Positions 42,001 to 57,009 of a stretch of DNA of 64,000 nucleotides are shown here, piece after piece (the first letter of the stretch is position 1; every line of letters starts with the position of its first letter). A program made the position numbers and the translations under genes. The notes beneath the pieces were generated by a model that was not told where the DNA came from, made no database searches, and saw only the letters and a program-made list of their open reading frames with translations. Origin of the DNA: Struthio camelus (Eukaryota > Chordata > Aves > Struthioniformes > Struthionidae). The stretch lies in the NCBI RefSeq assembly GCF_040807025.1, contig NC_090947.1:7626001-7690000 (forward strand). Direction: 5' to 3'.

Positions 42001-42162
42001 ACGAAAGAGATTTACAAAAGAGCTATAGGCTGATTTAAAAGGAGGCTCATCCTGGTCAGGAGTCAGGGGTTTGAAGTGTGTGAGGTGAGATGGACTGCCG
42101 GGAGAATGAGGTAGATCATTGGTAGCCTCCAGTGTCGGAGGCTGTTTGTCATCTGCAGCCAT
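1..42162 (-). CDS. PIKFYVE: PIKFYVE, 1-phosphatidylinositol-3-phosphate 5-kinase (5' part, coding exons 2-22)
   Basis: PIKFYVE phosphorylates PI3P to PI(3,5)P2 on endosomes and lysosomes, acting with the scaffold VAC14 and the phosphatase FIG4 (established knowledge). Twenty-one coding exons on the minus strand join in phase from the ATG at 42162 to the left window edge, giving 1,283 residues. Domain order seen: N-terminal Ser/Pro-rich segment, FYVE zinc finger (about 158-220), DEP (about 361-440), Ser-rich linker, Cpn60/TCP1-like domain (about 600-890), long variable linker (about 890-1190), and the start of the conserved Cys-rich region. Human PIKFYVE has 2,098 residues, so the PIPK catalytic domain lies outside the window. 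Exon number and boundaries follow the human gene, including the very large exon 20. It is divergent from IDH1 and shares its CpG island. No frameshift or stop was found, so it should be functional. Confidence 0.97.
71..1299 (-). other. PIKFYVE intron 21
   Basis: No coding signal beyond chance ORFs. It contains an A-rich run near 1115 and AT-rich sequence with no recognisable repeat family. Confidence 0.7.
1300..1400 (-). CDS. PIKFYVE: PIKFYVE exon 21
   Basis: Residues 1227-1260, encoding VDCLSPVNHQRLCVLFSSSS and AQSSNAPSACVSPW. The Trp codon is split (TG|G) across the intron to exon 22. This begins the conserved Cys-rich region that precedes the kinase domain. Confidence 0.96.
1401..2880 (-). 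other. PIKFYVE intron 20
   Basis: Holds a 16-base poly(G) run at 1663-1678 and an A-run near 1700. No coding sequence recognised. Confidence 0.7.
2881..4067 (-). CDS. PIKFYVE: PIKFYVE exon 20 (1,187 nt), end of Cpn60/TCP1-like domain and variable linker
   Basis: Residues 831-1226. It opens with QTKTLMFFEGCPQHLG and the VAYHSQLEISFLMDEFAMPP block that closes the chaperonin-like domain. A divergent acidic/Ser/Gln-rich linker follows. Then come the conserved blocks FRDPLQDDTGLY, AFKQELKDVILCISPV, EQVYWSPLLNKE and LGDSQSLARMLADYRARGG. An LRGG-type motif is changed to LCGA at residues 852-855 (see findings). Acceptor TCCTAG, donor GTAAGA. Confidence 0.97.
4761..4829 (+). mobile_element. CR1 LINE, degenerate 3' fragment
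   Basis: The sequence reads GAGGCTGTGAAACCTCCATC, then a run ending in CTGGCTAGACAAGACCCTGA and GCAACCTGA. This follows the well-known CR1 3' segment (a GGCTGTGGAATCTCCATCCT-like block, then the CTGGACAAGGCCCTGAGCAACCTG-like block). The element may extend to about 4905 in degraded form; no 3' octamer repeat is visible. It lies in PIKFYVE intron 19, antisense to the gene, and supports a bird or reptile source. Confidence 0.8.
5161..5287 (-). CDS. PIKFYVE: PIKFYVE exon 19, Cpn60/TCP1-like
   Basis: Residues 789-831, encoding QVLDRVSRMTQGDLVMSMDQ, LGTCHKFYMQ and VFQLPN. Acceptor TTCACAG, donor GTGAGT. Confidence 0.96.
5560..5700 (-). CDS. PIKFYVE: PIKFYVE exon 18, Cpn60/TCP1-like
   Basis: Residues 742-788, 47 whole codons. 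It encodes EREFLKNYVQRIVDVRP, VLVEKTVSRIAQDMLLEHG and ITLVINVKP. Acceptor CTGCAG, donor GTGAGT. Confidence 0.96.
5701..6943 (-). other. PIKFYVE intron 17
   Basis: AT-rich sequence with a short A-run after 6170. I see no repeat family or exon. Confidence 0.65.
6944..7051 (-). CDS. PIKFYVE: PIKFYVE exon 17, Cpn60/TCP1-like
   Basis: Residues 706-741, 36 whole codons. It encodes IKNPKILLLKCSIEYLYREE and TKFTCIDPIVLQ. The strand pattern resembles the apical region of group II chaperonins. Confidence 0.96.
7736..7810 (-). CDS. PIKFYVE: PIKFYVE exon 16 (75 nt), Cpn60/TCP1-like
   Basis: Residues 681-705 (IPGGKKFDSMVVNGFVCTKN, then VAHKK). It is a symmetric phase-0 exon; the boundaries match the human gene. 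Confidence 0.95.
7811..9015 (-). other. PIKFYVE intron 15
   Basis: About 1.2 kb with only short chance ORFs and a T-run near 8300. Nothing recognisable. Confidence 0.65.
9016..9196 (-). CDS. PIKFYVE: PIKFYVE exon 15, start of Cpn60/TCP1-like domain
   Basis: Residues 620-680. It includes SANHNHMMALLQQLL, SWRDIIVPVVCQVVQTVRP and DMDIRQFVHIKK. The acceptor is TATAG with a weak, A-rich upstream tract. The donor is GTGAGT. Confidence 0.96.
9539..9668 (-). CDS. PIKFYVE: PIKFYVE exon 14
   Basis: Residues 577-620, encoding SLFNRRVEEKSKEL, FTPLGWHH and LREENGEKQAMERLL. This is the conserved run-in to the Cpn60/TCP1-like domain. Acceptor CTTACAG, donor GTAAGA. Confidence 0.96.
9669..11977 (-). other. 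PIKFYVE intron 13
   Basis: About 2.3 kb with a 15-base poly(G) run at 10182-10196, A-rich interrupted runs near 10680-10715, a long T-run near 11430-11448 and a 13-base poly(C) run at 11765-11777. No coding sequence seen. Confidence 0.65.
11978..12040 (-). CDS. PIKFYVE: PIKFYVE exon 13 (63 nt)
   Basis: Residues 556-577 (EYLNPDNGGQQMFSISDAF). This small exon is too short to stand out as an ORF. It was found by its junction phases, its TTTCAG acceptor and GTAAGG donor, and similarity to the human protein. At 63 nt it keeps frame if skipped. Confidence 0.93.
12041..17539 (-). other. PIKFYVE intron 12 (5.5 kb)
   Basis: AT-leaning unique-looking sequence with an A-run near 12080-12094 and one G-rich stretch near 16650. 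ORFs of 60-80 codons occur on both strands with no splice context, consistent with chance. No family recognised. Confidence 0.6.
17540..17707 (-). CDS. PIKFYVE: PIKFYVE exon 12
   Basis: Residues 500-556, encoding SASPSKRTSVSSFQST and SISLNVELDNVNFHIKK up to PPHPADQK. The acceptor AAAAG is weak because its pyrimidine tract lies more than 10 nt upstream. The exon is slightly GC-richer than its flanks. Confidence 0.95.
18083..18129. repeat. (CA)n/(CG)n alternating purine-pyrimidine microsatellite
   Basis: CA, CG and TA dinucleotides alternate, including a CGCGCACGCGCG-type core that could form Z-DNA. It reads UG-rich on the PIKFYVE transcript and starts about 95 nt downstream of the exon 11 donor. 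Confidence 0.9.
18224..18371 (-). CDS. PIKFYVE: PIKFYVE exon 11
   Basis: Residues 451-500. An acidic and Ser-rich conserved linker follows the DEP domain (STEFSETPSPDSDSVNS, then SWFKDIKFDDSDTEQIADEG). The donor is GTGAGT. A UG-rich microsatellite starts about 95 nt into the following intron. Confidence 0.96.
18372..20192 (-). other. PIKFYVE intron 10
   Basis: About 1.8 kb. An A-run near 20070 is the only low-complexity feature; no exon or repeat family recognised. Confidence 0.6.
20193..20304 (-). CDS. PIKFYVE: PIKFYVE exon 10, DEP domain (second part)
   Basis: Residues 413-450. It completes the DEP fold with QAIAIGQALVDGRWLDCV and LFRDEYALYRPLQ, ending in phase 0. Boundaries are TTTCCAG and GTAAAA. 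Confidence 0.97.
21409..21566 (-). CDS. PIKFYVE: PIKFYVE exon 9, DEP domain (first part)
   Basis: Residues 361-413. DEP signatures are visible: KDLWKKICHH, then DHRYWLRTHPNCIVGKELV and NWLIRNGHI. DEP domains contribute to membrane or protein contacts. Acceptor TGTCCAG, donor GTAACC with an AG-split Arg codon. Confidence 0.97.
21567..24245 (-). other. PIKFYVE intron 8
   Basis: About 2.7 kb. It contains a C-rich stretch near 22350-22370 and a 12-base poly(C) run at 23549-23560. No coding sequence recognised. Confidence 0.6.
24246..24384 (-). CDS. PIKFYVE: PIKFYVE exon 8
   Basis: Residues 314-360. It carries the conserved RSASITNLSLDRSGSPMVP segment; the equivalent Ser in the R-S-A-S context of mammalian PIKFYVE is a reported Akt site region. 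It ends EDERKILL in phase 0. Acceptor CTCCAG, donor GTACCA. Confidence 0.96.
24385..27326 (-). other. PIKFYVE intron 7
   Basis: About 2.9 kb. It holds one well-bounded candidate exon (26738-26850) and two minus-strand open stretches (about 24604-24850 and 25143-25430) with hydrophobic translations but incompatible splice phases. I do not call the latter genes. Confidence 0.6.
26738..26850 (-). other. Candidate alternative (poison-type) exon in PIKFYVE intron 7
   Basis: A strong acceptor (GCCTTTCAG) and a perfect donor (GTGAGT) flank 113 nt that is open in the phase set by exon 7. The translation is 37 codons of plausible composition, including LLYDGDSEEEVPTVQQEA. Because 113 is not a multiple of 3, inclusion shifts frame and meets a stop inside exon 8; retention of the following intron stops after four codons (N-I-G-E, stop). 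I recognise no homologue. It could be a regulated poison exon or a short-isoform terminal exon, or chance. Confidence 0.4.
27327..27416 (-). CDS. PIKFYVE: PIKFYVE exon 7
   Basis: Residues 284-314, 90 nt. It encodes LIHPDSSTTTLSTRLGSVQ and then EDAGKSPARNR across the next junction. Acceptor CTTGCAG, donor GTAAAC. Its intron holds a candidate extra exon at 26738-26850. Confidence 0.95.
27417..29837 (-). other. PIKFYVE intron 6
   Basis: About 2.4 kb, AT-rich, with A- and T-runs clustered at 29110-29172. No exon or repeat family recognised. Confidence 0.6.
29838..30045 (-). CDS. PIKFYVE: PIKFYVE exon 6, end of FYVE finger and Ser-rich linker
   Basis: Residues 215-284. It opens with GDLRACTYCRK, which supplies the final CxxC of the FYVE finger, then continues into a conserved Ser/Asp-rich linker (SDSACSVSVLDP, RTPVGSRKASRNIFLE). 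The R-K-A-S sequence looks like a basophilic kinase site (inference). Confidence 0.96.
30769..30940 (-). CDS. PIKFYVE: PIKFYVE exon 5, FYVE zinc finger
   Basis: Residues 158-215. All FYVE hallmarks are present: the WMPD N-terminal motif (WxxD), the first cysteine pairs (CKECYDC), the basic PI3P-binding motif RRRHHCR, and LCGQIFCSRCC. This finger targets the enzyme to PI3P-bearing endosomes. The last zinc ligands fall in exon 6 (ACTYC). Confidence 0.97.
31038..31104. repeat. (TG)n-(CA)n imperfect palindrome
   Basis: A TG/CG-rich left arm meets a CA-rich right arm around the palindromic centre GTATAC (31081-31086). On either strand it can fold into a long hairpin, and the alternating purine-pyrimidine arms are Z-DNA prone. 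It lies about 100 nt upstream of the FYVE exon acceptor in the PIKFYVE sense direction. Confidence 0.85.
31105..33753 (-). other. PIKFYVE intron 4 (main part)
   Basis: About 2.6 kb with a (CA)n tract at about 32434-32470 and a T-run near 31320. Chance ORFs up to about 140 codons occur on both strands over the same bases with no splice signals. Confidence 0.6.
32434..32470. repeat. (TATG)/(CA)n microsatellite
   Basis: A TATGTATATGTATG lead-in is followed by about ten CA units. It is intronic (PIKFYVE intron 4). Confidence 0.9.
33754..33872 (-). CDS. PIKFYVE: PIKFYVE exon 4
   Basis: Residues 118-157, 119 nt. It contains the conserved stretch GGHDPRTAVQLRSLSTVLKR and ends KEIMEGKSQ in phase 0, directly before the FYVE exon. 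Acceptor TTCCAG, donor GTACTT. Confidence 0.95.
33873..40286 (-). other. PIKFYVE intron 3 (6.4 kb)
   Basis: The largest intron in the window. It is AT-rich with a T-run near 34412-34426. Several open stretches of 80-110 codons exist, but none has splice sites in phase or a recognisable product. No repeat family recognised. Confidence 0.6.
40287..40466 (-). CDS. PIKFYVE: PIKFYVE exon 3
   Basis: Residues 58-117, 180 nt, phase 1 to 1. It is rich in Ser, Pro and Gly, and ends in a conserved block (SPVPYKKQLTGELQRRSSA). The first half matches the human protein less well than other exons do, as expected for the disordered N-terminal segment. Confidence 0.93.
40467..41942 (-). other. PIKFYVE intron 2 (main part)
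   Basis: About 1.5 kb of unremarkable AT-rich intron. The (CA)n tract next to exon 2 is listed separately. Confidence 0.6.
41943..41987. repeat. (CA)n/(TA) microsatellite touching the exon 2 donor
   Basis: CA units interrupted by TA, CT and CG. On the PIKFYVE RNA this is a UG-rich tract starting within about 4 nt after the exon 2 donor hexamer. Confidence 0.9.
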
Positions 42163-42172
42163 TTCACATGCC
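41991..42172 (-). CDS. PIKFYVE: PIKFYVE exon 2 (start codon)
   Basis: The acceptor CTGCCAG and the donor GTAAGT bound the exon. The ATG at 42160-42162 has G at -3 and G at +4. Residues 1-57 start MAADDKQPPT and contain the conserved block HFKPLTPDQDEPPFKSAYSS. A two-codon uORF sits directly upstream (separate entry). A UG-rich repeat begins within a few bases of the donor on the intron side. Confidence 0.96.
42164..42169 (-). promoter_or_regulatory. Start-stop upstream ORF (ATG TGA) abutting the PIKFYVE start
   Basis: Within exon 2, read on the minus strand, ATG TGA is followed by a single A and then the main ATG. The exon starts at 42172, so this element is in any mRNA that uses this acceptor. 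The uATG context is modest. Start-stop elements can hold ribosomes at initiation, which would favour leaky scanning or re-initiation here (inference). Confidence 0.7.
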
Positions 42173-44472
42173 CTGGCAGGAGGGGGAAAAAAAATCAACA
42201 AGAAAACCCAGCACTTATTATACACAAGGTGAACGCTTTCAGAGGTGTCTCAGTAGATGCTGAAGGGGACACCCACCCCACCTACTGCAGGCATCTGCTG
42301 TTAGCACAGGTCAGATGGCCGGACTTAGGAGTCAAAGTCCTCTATCTAGTGAGTGGCAAGAGATCAGAGCCTCCACAGAGGGCAATTCAGAGCTGTTAGC
42401 TAAACATCCAGAGTAACCAGAGTAAGTAACAGCTACTACACTGTGTGACAAGACATCTTGGCTGCTGTTTGATGAGAATCGACTCTCACCTGAAATTTTT
42501 AAATGAAGACTCTGCATGTGTATATGTATAGTACCAAGAAATTTTCACCTCAGCTTAAGAGAGCAGCTGCCAATGCTGTGACCTTTGCAGCCCTTGCAAC
42601 AAGAAAAGAGAAGACAGGTAGGCCTCAGCAGTTTAAAGTACAAGACTTGCCACTTGACCAGTTTAACTCGTGAACAAGAAGTGAATGAATGGTAAATAAA
42701 AGCAGGACTGAAAAGTCAAGATTGGTAGCACACTGCTTCTTTTCCCTCCATGGTACAATACAGAGCCTTGTGCTTGCACAGACAAGTCACCGGGGCAGCA
42801 ACACAGGCTGTGGTCTATCTGTTGTCTTACCTAACACTTTGAAATCTCCTTGTTTTCAAGATTGGCTACATCAAGAAAAAAAACGTTCTATAATAGGGGA
42901 AGCCACCCTTGTTGACCTGACTTGCTGGGTACCAAAGCCTTCACATGGCCAAGAGTCATACCTTTGCATATCCCATATACTTTCTTCAACCTCAATGCAT
43001 GCATGTGATTTCTTCTACCTTTCTATCATCCACTCCACCTTGCAAAGCCTGTATTTCTACTCTCCCAAGCTGAGGTACCACCTTCATCTTTGTTTAACCA
43101 AGACTTAGTGAAATGTTTGACAGGGCAGGAACAGGAATTGCTGCTGGAGCCTTTTACCATAGCAAGGGGCAAAAACCCATACCAGTCTACTTCCTGCTTA
43201 GCAACTGACGCATGCTCCTTCATGAAATAACTGTTCCTAAATTCTGCAGATGCTCCCTAGAATCTATACCTATATTTTGCTGACTAGAAAAACTCCAAGT
43301 TCCAAGTTCTATGAAGCCACACTAAAAATCTGAACAGTCCAGAGAAAATTCACGTGGTTGGCAAGCAGGTCACACTGAAAGTGCTAACAAGCCACATGCA
43401 GCTCATGTTGCAAGGTTTGACCACTCCTACATCGAACGCACAAAAGAAGATATCTCCACGTCAGCCGTATGACTTTTTGGCATACTTTTGTTCGTTGCTC
43501 TGTAGAGCTCACAGTTTCTCTTGACATTAACATAACCTTAAACAAGAAAATAGAGAAACATCCCTCATGCAGTTTTAAGAGAAACTTTTATCACGTGCTT
43601 TATATAAGTTTGAGTCGTAGTCTGGAATGGTTCCCCATCCCTCTCCCCTGTAAGCTATAGTATCAGGTAAATTTGGGACTGTTTCTTTGATGCTTAAGGC
43701 AACTGATAACTTGCTTTCTAGATCTCTCACTTGCATTGTTCAACTTGGAGTTTAGTCCTCAAGTTGAACCGTTCAAAACGTCAGAAACACAACTGCAATG
43801 TTTACTAGTCCTTCCCCACTACCACACACACATTTACTCCCTGAACGTTGAATACAGGATAGGGCTGTGCTCTCTCATACCCCACATTAAAAATATCATG
43901 ATAAAGTCAACCGGAAGTTTTACAGGAAACCAAGTTCACCTCTCAGCAACTGCCTATGGCCTGACAAGACAACAAGGAAGTATTTGAACTGGTATACGCT
44001 ATATATGTGACTCCAGAAAATAATCTTTAGCTTCGCGGGGCGGGGGGGGGGGGGGGGGGGAGAAGTAATTGCTCCTGTGACAGCAGAACTAGCCTAACTA
44101 AAACAGTGGGGGGAAATTCAGACAGCGAGGAGCACCCAGCAGTGAGCACGCACCAAAACAGACTGCCCCCTCCTCGGGATCTTCCCGAAACGCCCACGGG
44201 AGCCGCCCTTAAAGCCCCCTGAGGCGGCAGCCCGCTGCCACCAGTAAAACCGAGCGCAAGGGCGGCGCTCACACGCCCGCGAGTACCGCGGCACCGCACC
44301 CGAGCTCCCCGGGGCAGGGGGCGAGAGGGAGGCGGCCCGCAGGCGGCGTCCCTCACGGCGGGCGGCCCGGCAGCGCCGCCACCCGCGGGCCGGGCGGGCC
44401 CCACAGGGGGATCGCGCCGCCGCCGCGGTGGGTCGGTTGCGCGGCCGCGCTGCAGGCCCGGGCGGCTCTTAC
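42173..44472 (-). other. PIKFYVE intron 1
   Basis: About 2.3 kb. The last 300 bases nearest exon 1 belong to the CpG island and include a 19-base poly(G) run at 44042-44060. The rest is unremarkable. Confidence 0.65.
44042..44060. repeat. Poly(G) run, 19 bases
   Basis: An uninterrupted G run preceded by GCGGGGC. This is the longest of several G or C homopolymers in the window and marks the left edge of the CpG island. Its length is likely polymorphic and error-prone in assemblies. Confidence 0.9.
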
Positions 44473-44640
44473 CTGCTGGCCGCGGGTGCCGCCAGCGCTG
44501 CCCTGCCGCTGCCGGTGGAGATGGCGGCGGCGCGGGGGGTGCGCGCAGCCGGGGCCCAGGCCCGGGGCGGCGCCGCCGCCGCTTCTTTTCACCCTCCCCT
44601 CAACGGCCGCTGCCGCGCGCCGCCCCGCCCCTAGCAACGG
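44473..44640 (-). other. PIKFYVE: PIKFYVE noncoding exon 1 (5' UTR; 5' end approximate)
   Basis: On the minus strand a consensus donor (CAGCAG|GTAAGAG) ends at 44473 inside the CpG island. It is the natural partner for the exon 2 acceptor at 42173-42174. The transcription start is not visible. The inverted CCAAT boxes at 44660 and 44701 suggest it falls a little below 44640, so the 5' limit given is a guess. Confidence 0.6.
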
Positions 44641-44659
44641 CCGCCGCCGCCAGCCCTGC

Positions 44660-44705
44660 CCAATCGCCCGCCGATGGCCGCGCTCCGCGCCCAGGCAGCG
44701 CCAAT
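44660..44705 (+). promoter_or_regulatory. Pair of CCAAT boxes
   Basis: CCAATCG occurs at 44660-44666 and again at 44701-44707, 41 bp apart (about four helical turns). NF-Y is the expected binder. Read on the minus strand they are ATTGG boxes at a suitable distance upstream of a PIKFYVE start below 44640. Confidence 0.6.
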
Positions 44706-44757
44706 CGAGGCTTCGCGCTGAACTCACCCGCCGCCGGCAGCCGTTGTGGGCGGGCGG

Positions 44758-44795
44758 CCTCCCTCCCTCCCTCCCTCCCGCCCGCCCGCCCGCGC
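44758..44795. repeat. (CCCT)n(CCCG)n tract
   Basis: Five CCCT-type units run into CCCG units. The minus strand is a series of GGG triplets with one-base loops, a good G-quadruplex candidate within the divergent promoter. Confidence 0.8.
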
Positions 44796-44941
44796 GCTCG
44801 CCCAACGGCCGCTCCCCTCCCGGCCGGCTCCCGCTCTCGGCCTTTCCCGCCGGAGGGGGCCGCAGCCCCCCGCCCAAGAGCGCCCGCCCCGCCGCCCCGC
44901 CCCGCCGCGCCGGCCGAGCCGCGCAGGCCGGGCTGCGGCGG

Positions 44942-44956
44942 CCGCCAGGGGGCGCC
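44942..44956 (+). promoter_or_regulatory. CTCF-like core motif
   Basis: CCGCCAGGGGGCGCC matches the classic CTCF core (CCACCAGGGGGCGC) with one change. It sits about 40 bp upstream of the IDH1 TATA-like element. Functional occupancy is not proven by sequence. Confidence 0.6.
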
Positions 44957-44982
44957 GCGGCGGCGGCGGCGGCGGCGGGGCG
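44957..44982. repeat. (CGG)n run
   Basis: About seven CGG triplets immediately follow the CTCF-like core. It is a trinucleotide tract of the kind that can vary in length. Confidence 0.8.
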
Positions 44983-44993
44983 GTGCCGCCGCC

Positions 44994-45003
44994 CCATAAA
45001 AGG
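44994..45003 (+). promoter_or_regulatory. TATA-like element / CArG box of IDH1
   Basis: CCATAAAAGG is an isolated AT-rich core in GC-rich surroundings. ATAAAA at 44996-45001 is a serviceable TATA box, placing a start near 45025. The full decamer also fits the SRF CArG consensus CC(A/T)6GG exactly. Confidence 0.6.
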
Positions 45004-45024
45004 CTGCGCGCAGGGGCCGGGCCC

Positions 45025-45061
45025 AGCGTCGCCGCGCGTCCCGCACCGGCTCGGCCCGCAG
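45025..45061 (+). other. IDH1: IDH1 noncoding exon 1 (5' end approximate)
   Basis: A consensus donor CAG|GTAACG ends the exon at 45061, about 60 bp downstream of the TATA-like element. The next acceptor on this strand is that of the ATG exon at 46981-46982. The start position is inferred from the TATA spacing only. Confidence 0.6.
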
Positions 45062-46982
45062 GTAACGGGGCTCCGCGGTACCCGGCGGAGGGGGACAGGC
45101 GGCGGCCGGCCTGTTTTGTTTTGTTGTTTTTTGACTCCTTCCCTTTGTGTCGCCCGCGGGGAGGGGGCTCGGCGCAGGCCTGCTCCCTGCCTCCGGCCTG
45201 GCCCGGCCCTAGGAACGGGCGCTCTCGGGGAAAGCGCGGAGCGCCCCTGGCGCGCGGGGGAGGGCTGGGCTGCGCCGCGGCGCTGCCTCCGCCCGCGGGG
45301 CGCCGGGGACAGCCGCCGGGGCGGGGGGGGGGGGGGGAGGAGGAGGAGGGGAGCGGCGCCGCCAGATGAACGCGGAGGTTCGGCGGCACCGCGGCAGGCT
45401 GCTCTCGGGGCAGGTGCGTCTCGCCTAGGAGCCGCCGCTGCGCGGAGACCGACGCTGTTTTCTTTCCCTGCGTTGCCCTGAGCAGGGACCAAGCCGCAGA
45501 ACCAGCGACGGTGCGTGGGTGTCTGCCTACCTTTTCGGCCTAAACAAATCACCAGAGCTTCTCGGATTGTAGAAGTGCCAAAAGCCCAAAAAAAAAAAAA
45601 ACCCACAACCCACAAAGTCTCCTGACTAGTAATCCTGTGCCTAGGCCCCAAGATGATCCTTAATAAAAGTTTGCAATAGAAAACTGGGTGCACAGCACTT
45701 GTATAAATAAACTGAGTTCAGCCAAATCATGTTCTAGTGATCTTGAAGGTTTTTCATGAAGGCTAGGAAGGTCTAATATGAATCCAAATATTATCTTCCT
45801 ACAGGATGAGAGTGCCTTAGACCGGTTTCTTAATCGGGCTGATGTACTTGCATGAAATTATCAGTAACATGAGGCTGTGAGTTATGGAGACTTCCTTTTT
45901 TTTAAATAGTAAGAATTAAATTATGTGGCAAACCTTGATGCAGTACCTGAAACAAAGCTTAGTCAGAAATCCTGTATTCTTTTCCCAAGGTAGAAATGTG
46001 TAATGGATTGGACGCTTGGAAACGAAGTTAATGAAAGAACTCTGAGTAGGCGAGCACTAACTGCTTACAGCCTGGGGCTCTTGCACTGCAACATCTTACA
46101 CCTCTCACTAAATGATGAATAGACTGTTCAGTAGGACTCTTCATTCTGGATAAAGGCCATTTGTGGACTTCAGGATCTGAGACTACAACATCAGGCACAA
46201 GGGTTTGGTGTCTCATTCTAGTAATCCAGATGGCTGCATACAAGAACTGGGCTGTCTTGAGAGGAAAAAGTTGCCAAGTCATAGCTCTTGCATAATCAGC
46301 GTTGAGAATCAAGAAACTGTAAATGCTAGAAAGCAGAGCACTGTGCTAGAACAGTTCAGTGGTGTGTGGGGTTGTTCTTTGTCAAGGAACAAAGTACAAA
46401 TAGAAGGCAGAGTTCAGCGTGTGGTGGGTTGTCTTGTTTGTTTTGGTTTGGCTTTTTAGGTCCTGTGAGCAAATACCTTAGGAAACGTTTGTTTCCTGCA
46501 GAAAACAAATCTGCCCAGTACTTATTTTAACATCAGAAATAAAGCTTGTCAGGAGAAAGTGCTTTTGATGTGGCCCTTTCATTTCTTTACCTGCTTCCTT
46601 CCTGAGGAGGGAAGCAAATGAATCGGACAACGTAGTGCTCTTGATAGCCCCCAGAAATTTGAACCAACTGTTATTAAAATAAATGCCTGTTAACCTCAAG
46701 TATTTCAGTAAAGGGGGAAAGCAGGCAACTGAACTAGAACTTTTTTTTAATCTCCAGAAAAAGGCCTGTAAGTGCTGGGGGTTTAAGAAAAACACCAGCT
46801 AGCATGAAATCAGGGATAAACTATGGCTATTTTCAAGACTCAGGAGAGGTCTTGTACTCGGTGTTAGTATCTGTCTTCTAATTGTCTTGTAAAAGTGCAG
46901 GACGTGTACGTATCAGTGTGTGTTAGGGTGCTTTAACCTGGGGGGGGGTTGTTTTTCTTTTTTTGTTTTACATCTACTGTAG
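45062..46982 (+). other. IDH1 intron 1
   Basis: The first 400 bases are CpG island; the remainder is AT-rich with no exon or repeat family recognised. The acceptor is CTACTGTAG after a T-rich tract. Confidence 0.6.
45323..45337. repeat. Poly(G) run, 15 bases
   Basis: A G homopolymer followed by AGG repeats, inside IDH1 intron 1 at the right part of the CpG island. Confidence 0.9.
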
Positions 46983-46988
46983 CTCAAG

Positions 46989-57009
<10,021 letters not shown>

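Larger units (their letters stand above)
44601..44812 (+). repeat. Three exact copies of CAACGGCCGC
   Basis: The decamer occurs at 44601-44610, 44635-44644 and 44803-44812. Each copy contains CAACGG, a MYB-type core. The middle copy overlaps CTAGCAAC, an RFX-like half site. All three lie between the two transcription units. Confidence 0.7.
44150..45480. promoter_or_regulatory. CpG island / divergent promoter of PIKFYVE and IDH1
   Basis: A 1.3 kb stretch of very high GC with dense CpG, in sharp contrast to the AT-rich flanks. The PIKFYVE exon 1 donor (44471-44472, minus) and the IDH1 exon 1 donor (45062-45063, plus) lie less than 600 bp apart and face away from each other. This is the usual form of a bidirectional housekeeping promoter. 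Long ORFs on both strands here are composition artefacts. Confidence 0.92.

Noticed and set aside
44353-45693. Minus-strand open frame of 446 codons and overlapping plus-strand frames of 331 and 207 codons
   Set aside because: All lie in the CpG island, where stop codons are rare in every frame. Translations are Arg/Pro/Ala/Gly-rich with no domain, and overlapping frames are open on both strands.
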